Source: Siphonodentalium dalli
Taxonomy: Eukaryota; Mollusca; Scaphopoda; Gadilida; Siphonodentaliidae
Direction: 5' to 3'
NCBI GenBank assembly: GCA_032622095.1
Contig: CP136069.1
Coordinates: 35,998,194-36,062,193, forward strand
Length of the DNA: 64,000 bases
Of the stretch, positions 60,841 through 64,000 are shown piece by piece. Each line of letters starts with the position of its first letter. Within the stretch, counting starts at the first letter, position 1. The notes under the pieces were generated by a model that saw only the letters and a list, made by a program, of their open reading frames with translations, did not search any database and was not told the origin of the DNA. Both the position numbers and the translations under genes were made by a program.

Positions 60841-63800
60841 ATTGGGGTGGGGCAGGCTGTTTGAGGCCCCATAAAATGCCCAGTATTTTTGAAAGCGACT
60901 GTACTTTGCATCTGCACGGGCAAAATCCCTTTAACGTTTTGGACACTTTTATCGTATCAATGTGCAAGCAGGCATGTTTCGCGATAGGATGGCACATTCG
61001 GTCGCAGGCCGAACCTCACGGTTTGGCTAATGAGCAGGGGTTGGGAGTTGGATAATTGGGGTGGGACAGGCTGTTTGAGGCCCCATAAAATGCCCAGTAT
61101 TTTTGAAAGCGACTGTACTTTGCATCTGCACGGGAAAAATCCCTTTAACGTTTTGGACACTTTTATCATATCAATGTGCAAGCATACATGTTTCGCGATA
61201 GGACGGCACATTCGGTCGCAGCCCGAACCTCACGGTTTGGCTAATGAGCAGGGGTTGGGAGTTGGATAATTGTGGTGGGGCAGGCTGTTTGAGGCCCCAT
61301 AAAATGCCCAGTATTTTTGAAAGCGACTGTACTTTGCATCTTCACGGGCAAAATCCCTTTAACGTTTTGGACACTTTTATTGTATCAATGTGCAAGCAGG
61401 CATGTTTCGCGATAGGATGGCACATTCGGTCGCAGGCCGAACCTCACGGTTTGGCTAATGAGCAGGGGTTGGGAGTTGGATAATTGGGGTGGGGCAGGCT
61501 GTTTGAGGCCTCATAAAATGCCCAGTATTTTTGAAAGCGACTGTACTTTGCATCTGCACGGGAAAAATCCCTTTAACGTTTTGGACACTTTTATCGTATC
61601 AATGTGCAAGCAGGCATGTTTCGCGATAGGAAGGCACATTCGGTCGCAGGCCGGACCTCACTGTTTGGCTAATGAGCAGGGGTTGGGAGTTGGATAATTG
61701 GGGTGGGGCAGGCTGTTTGAGGCCCCAGTATTTTTGAAAGCGACTGTACTTTGCATTTGCACGGGCAAAATCCCTTTAACGTTTTGGACACTTGTATCGT
61801 ATCAATGTGCAAGCAGGCATGTTTCGCGATAGGACGGCACATTCGGTCGCAGGCCGGACATCACGGTTTGGCTAATGAGCAGGGGTTGGGAGTTGGATAA
61901 TTGGGGTGGGGCAGGCTGTTTGAGGCCCCATAAAATGCCCAGTATTTTTGAAAGCGACTGTACATTGCATCTGCACGGGCAAAATCCCTTTAACGTTTTG
62001 GACACTTCTATCGTATCAATGTGCAAGCAGGCATGTTTCGCGATAGGATGGCACATTCGGTCGCAGGCCGGACCTCACGGTTTGGCTAATTAGCAGGTGT
62101 TGGGAGTTGGATAATTGGGGTGGGGCAGGCTGTTTGAGGCCCCATAAAATGCCCAGTATTTTTGAAAGCGACTGTACTTTGCATCTGCACGGGCAAAATC
62201 ACTTTAACGTTTTGGACACTTTTATCGTATCAATGTGCAAGCAGGCATGTTTCGCGATAGGACGGCACATTCGGTCGCAGGCCGGACCTCACGGTTTGGC
62301 TAATGAGCAGGGGTTGGGAGTTGGATAATTGGGGTGGGGCAGGCTGTTTGAGGCCCCATAAAATGCCCAGTATTTTTGAAAGCGACTGTACTTTGCATAT
62401 GCACAGGCAAAATCCCTTTAACGTTTTGGACACTTTTATCGTATCAATGTGCAAGCAGGCATGTTTCGCGATAGGACGGCACATTCGGTCGCAGGCCGAA
62501 CCTCACGGTTTGGCTAATGAGCAGGGGTTGGGAGTTGGATAATTGGGGTGGGGCAGGCTGTTTGAGGCCCCATAAAACGCCCAGTATTTTTGAAAGTGAC
62601 TGTACTTTGCATCTACACGGGCAAAATCCCTTTAACGTTTTGGACACTTTTATCGTATCAATGTGCAAGCAGGCATGTTTCGCGATAGGACGGCACATTC
62701 GGTCGCAGGCCGAACCTCACGGTTTGGCTAATGAGCAGGGGTTGGGAGTTGGATAATTGGGGTGGGGCAGGCTGTTTGAGGCCCCATAAAATGCCCAGTA
62801 TTTTTGAAAGCGACTGTACTTTGCATCTGCACGGGCAAAATCCCTTTAACGTTTTGGACACTTTTATCGTATCAATGTGCAAGCAGGCATGTTTCGCGAT
62901 AGGATGGCACATTCGGTCGCAGGCCGAACCTCACGGTTTGGCTAATGAGCAGGGGTTGGGAGTTGGATAATTGGGGTGGGGCAGGCTGTTTGAGGCCCCA
63001 TAAAATGCCCAGTATTTTTGAAAGCGACTGTACTTTGCATCTGCACGGGAAAAATCCCTTTAACGTTTTGGACACTTTTATCATATCAATGTGCAAGCAG
63101 GCATGTTTCGCGATAGGACGGCACATTCGGTCGCAGGCCGAACCTCACGGTTTGGCTAATGAGCAGGGGTTGGGAGTTGGATAATTGTGGTGGGGCAGGC
63201 TGTTTGAGGCCCCATAAAATGCCCAGTATTTTTGAAAGCGACTGTACTTTGCATCTTCACGGGCAAAATCCCTTTAACGTTTTGGACACTTTTATCGTAT
63301 CAATGTGCAAGCAGGCATGTTTCGCGATAGGATGGCACATTCGGTCGCAGGCCGAACCTCACGGTTTGGCTAATGAGCAGGGGTTGGGAGTTGGATAATT
63401 GGGGTGGGGCAGGCTGTTTGAGGCCCCATAAAATGCCCAGTATTTTTGAAAGCGACTGTACTTTGCATCTGCACGGGAAAAATCCCTTTAACGTTTTGGA
63501 CACTTTTATCATATCAATGTGCAAGCAGGCATGTTTCGCGATAGGACGGCACATTCGGTCGCAGGCCGAACCTCACGGTTTGGCTAATGAGCAGGGGTTG
63601 GGAGTTGGATAATTGGGGTGGGGCAGGCTGTTTGAGGCCTCATAAAATGCCCAGTATTTTTGAAAGCGACTGTACTTTGCATCTGCACGGGCAAAATCCC
63701 TTTAACGTTTTGGACACTTTTATCGTATCAATGTGCAAGCAGGCATGTTTCGCGATAGGACGGCACATTCGGTCGCAGGCCGGACCTCACGGTTTGGCTA

Positions 63801-64000
63801 ATGAGCAGGGGTTGGGAGTTGGATAATTGGGGTGGGGCAGGCTGTTTGAGGCCCCATAAAATGCCCAGTATTTTTGAAAGCGACTGTACTTTGCATCTGC
63901 ACGGGCAAAATCCCTTAAACGTTTTGGACACTTGTATCGTATCAATGTGCAAGCAGGCATGTTTCGCGATAGGATGGAACATTCGGTCGCAGGCCGGACC

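Larger units (their letters stand above)
51981..64000 (+). repeat. Satellite array 2 (same 214-bp monomer, about 56 copies)
   Basis: Immediately after the insert the array resumes in the same orientation, entering the monomer at CATAAAATGCCCATT, and continues past the right edge. Monomers share the variant types of array 1, including the 11-bp and 79-bp deletion forms, which supports a single array before the insertion. The array contains its own HOR domains. Confidence 0.98.

Noticed and set aside
1-64000. CRISPR-like regular repeats
   Set aside because: The repeated unit has no unique spacers; the whole 214 bp repeats, as in satellite DNA.
1-64000. Telomeric or subtelomeric location
   Set aside because: No TTAGGG-type tandem run was seen on either strand; location cannot be decided.

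Overview
This window is eukaryotic repetitive DNA, not a gene-dense locus. About 57.5 of 64 kb is one satellite built from a 214-bp monomer repeated head to tail, always in the same orientation. No rRNA, tRNA, CRISPR array or intact protein gene is visible. An unspliced satellite array of this size, higher-order repeats, CpG decay and nested fold-back elements point to an animal genome. A short stretch near 46.87-47.06 kb resembles interspersed repeats I associate with molluscs, so a mollusc (perhaps a bivalve) is my best guess, held with low confidence.

Layout. Satellite array 1 runs from 1 to 45510 and satellite array 2 from 51981 to 64000. Neighbouring monomers differ by a few per cent. 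The same linked variants recur at fixed distances, giving higher-order repeats (HORs) of several sizes: 2783 bp (13 monomers), 2353 bp (11), 1712 bp (8, seen twice independently) and 1205 bp (5 plus a truncated monomer). Two deletion variants of the monomer have been re-amplified: one lacks 79 bp (135-bp monomer) and one lacks 11 bp (203-bp monomer). The 11-bp variant occurs in both arrays.

The 6470 bp between the arrays (45511-51980) look like one transposable element inserted into a formerly continuous array. It has 11-bp terminal inverted repeats (CACTCTAAGAA at the left, CACTCTTAGAA read inward from the right) and a 2-bp CA duplication at the borders. A sister copy of the uninterrupted target survives at about 52735-52775. 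Both ends carry dense GAACC/GGTTC motifs, about 40 in the right-hand 620 bp, in the position of subterminal transposase-binding repeats. The CACT-type termini and short target duplication suggest a CACTA/EnSpm-like (CMC) element, but no transposase is visible.

Inside the element are decayed pieces. These are a 31-codon open frame with a SAM-domain-like start (45763-45858), a fragment resembling the N-terminal part of a DUF3504/Crypton-type tyrosine recombinase (46125-46361), and a frameshifted C2H2 zinc-finger exon (47879-48314). There is also a nested collection of small fold-back elements: three copies of an ~85-bp hairpin family, two adjacent 55-bp hairpins, a ~776-bp element with ~80-bp inverted ends, a 146-bp near-perfect palindrome and a ~410-bp fold-back with ~167-bp arms. 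Nothing here forms a working operon or pathway; the biology is satellite turnover plus a non-autonomous, nested mobile element.
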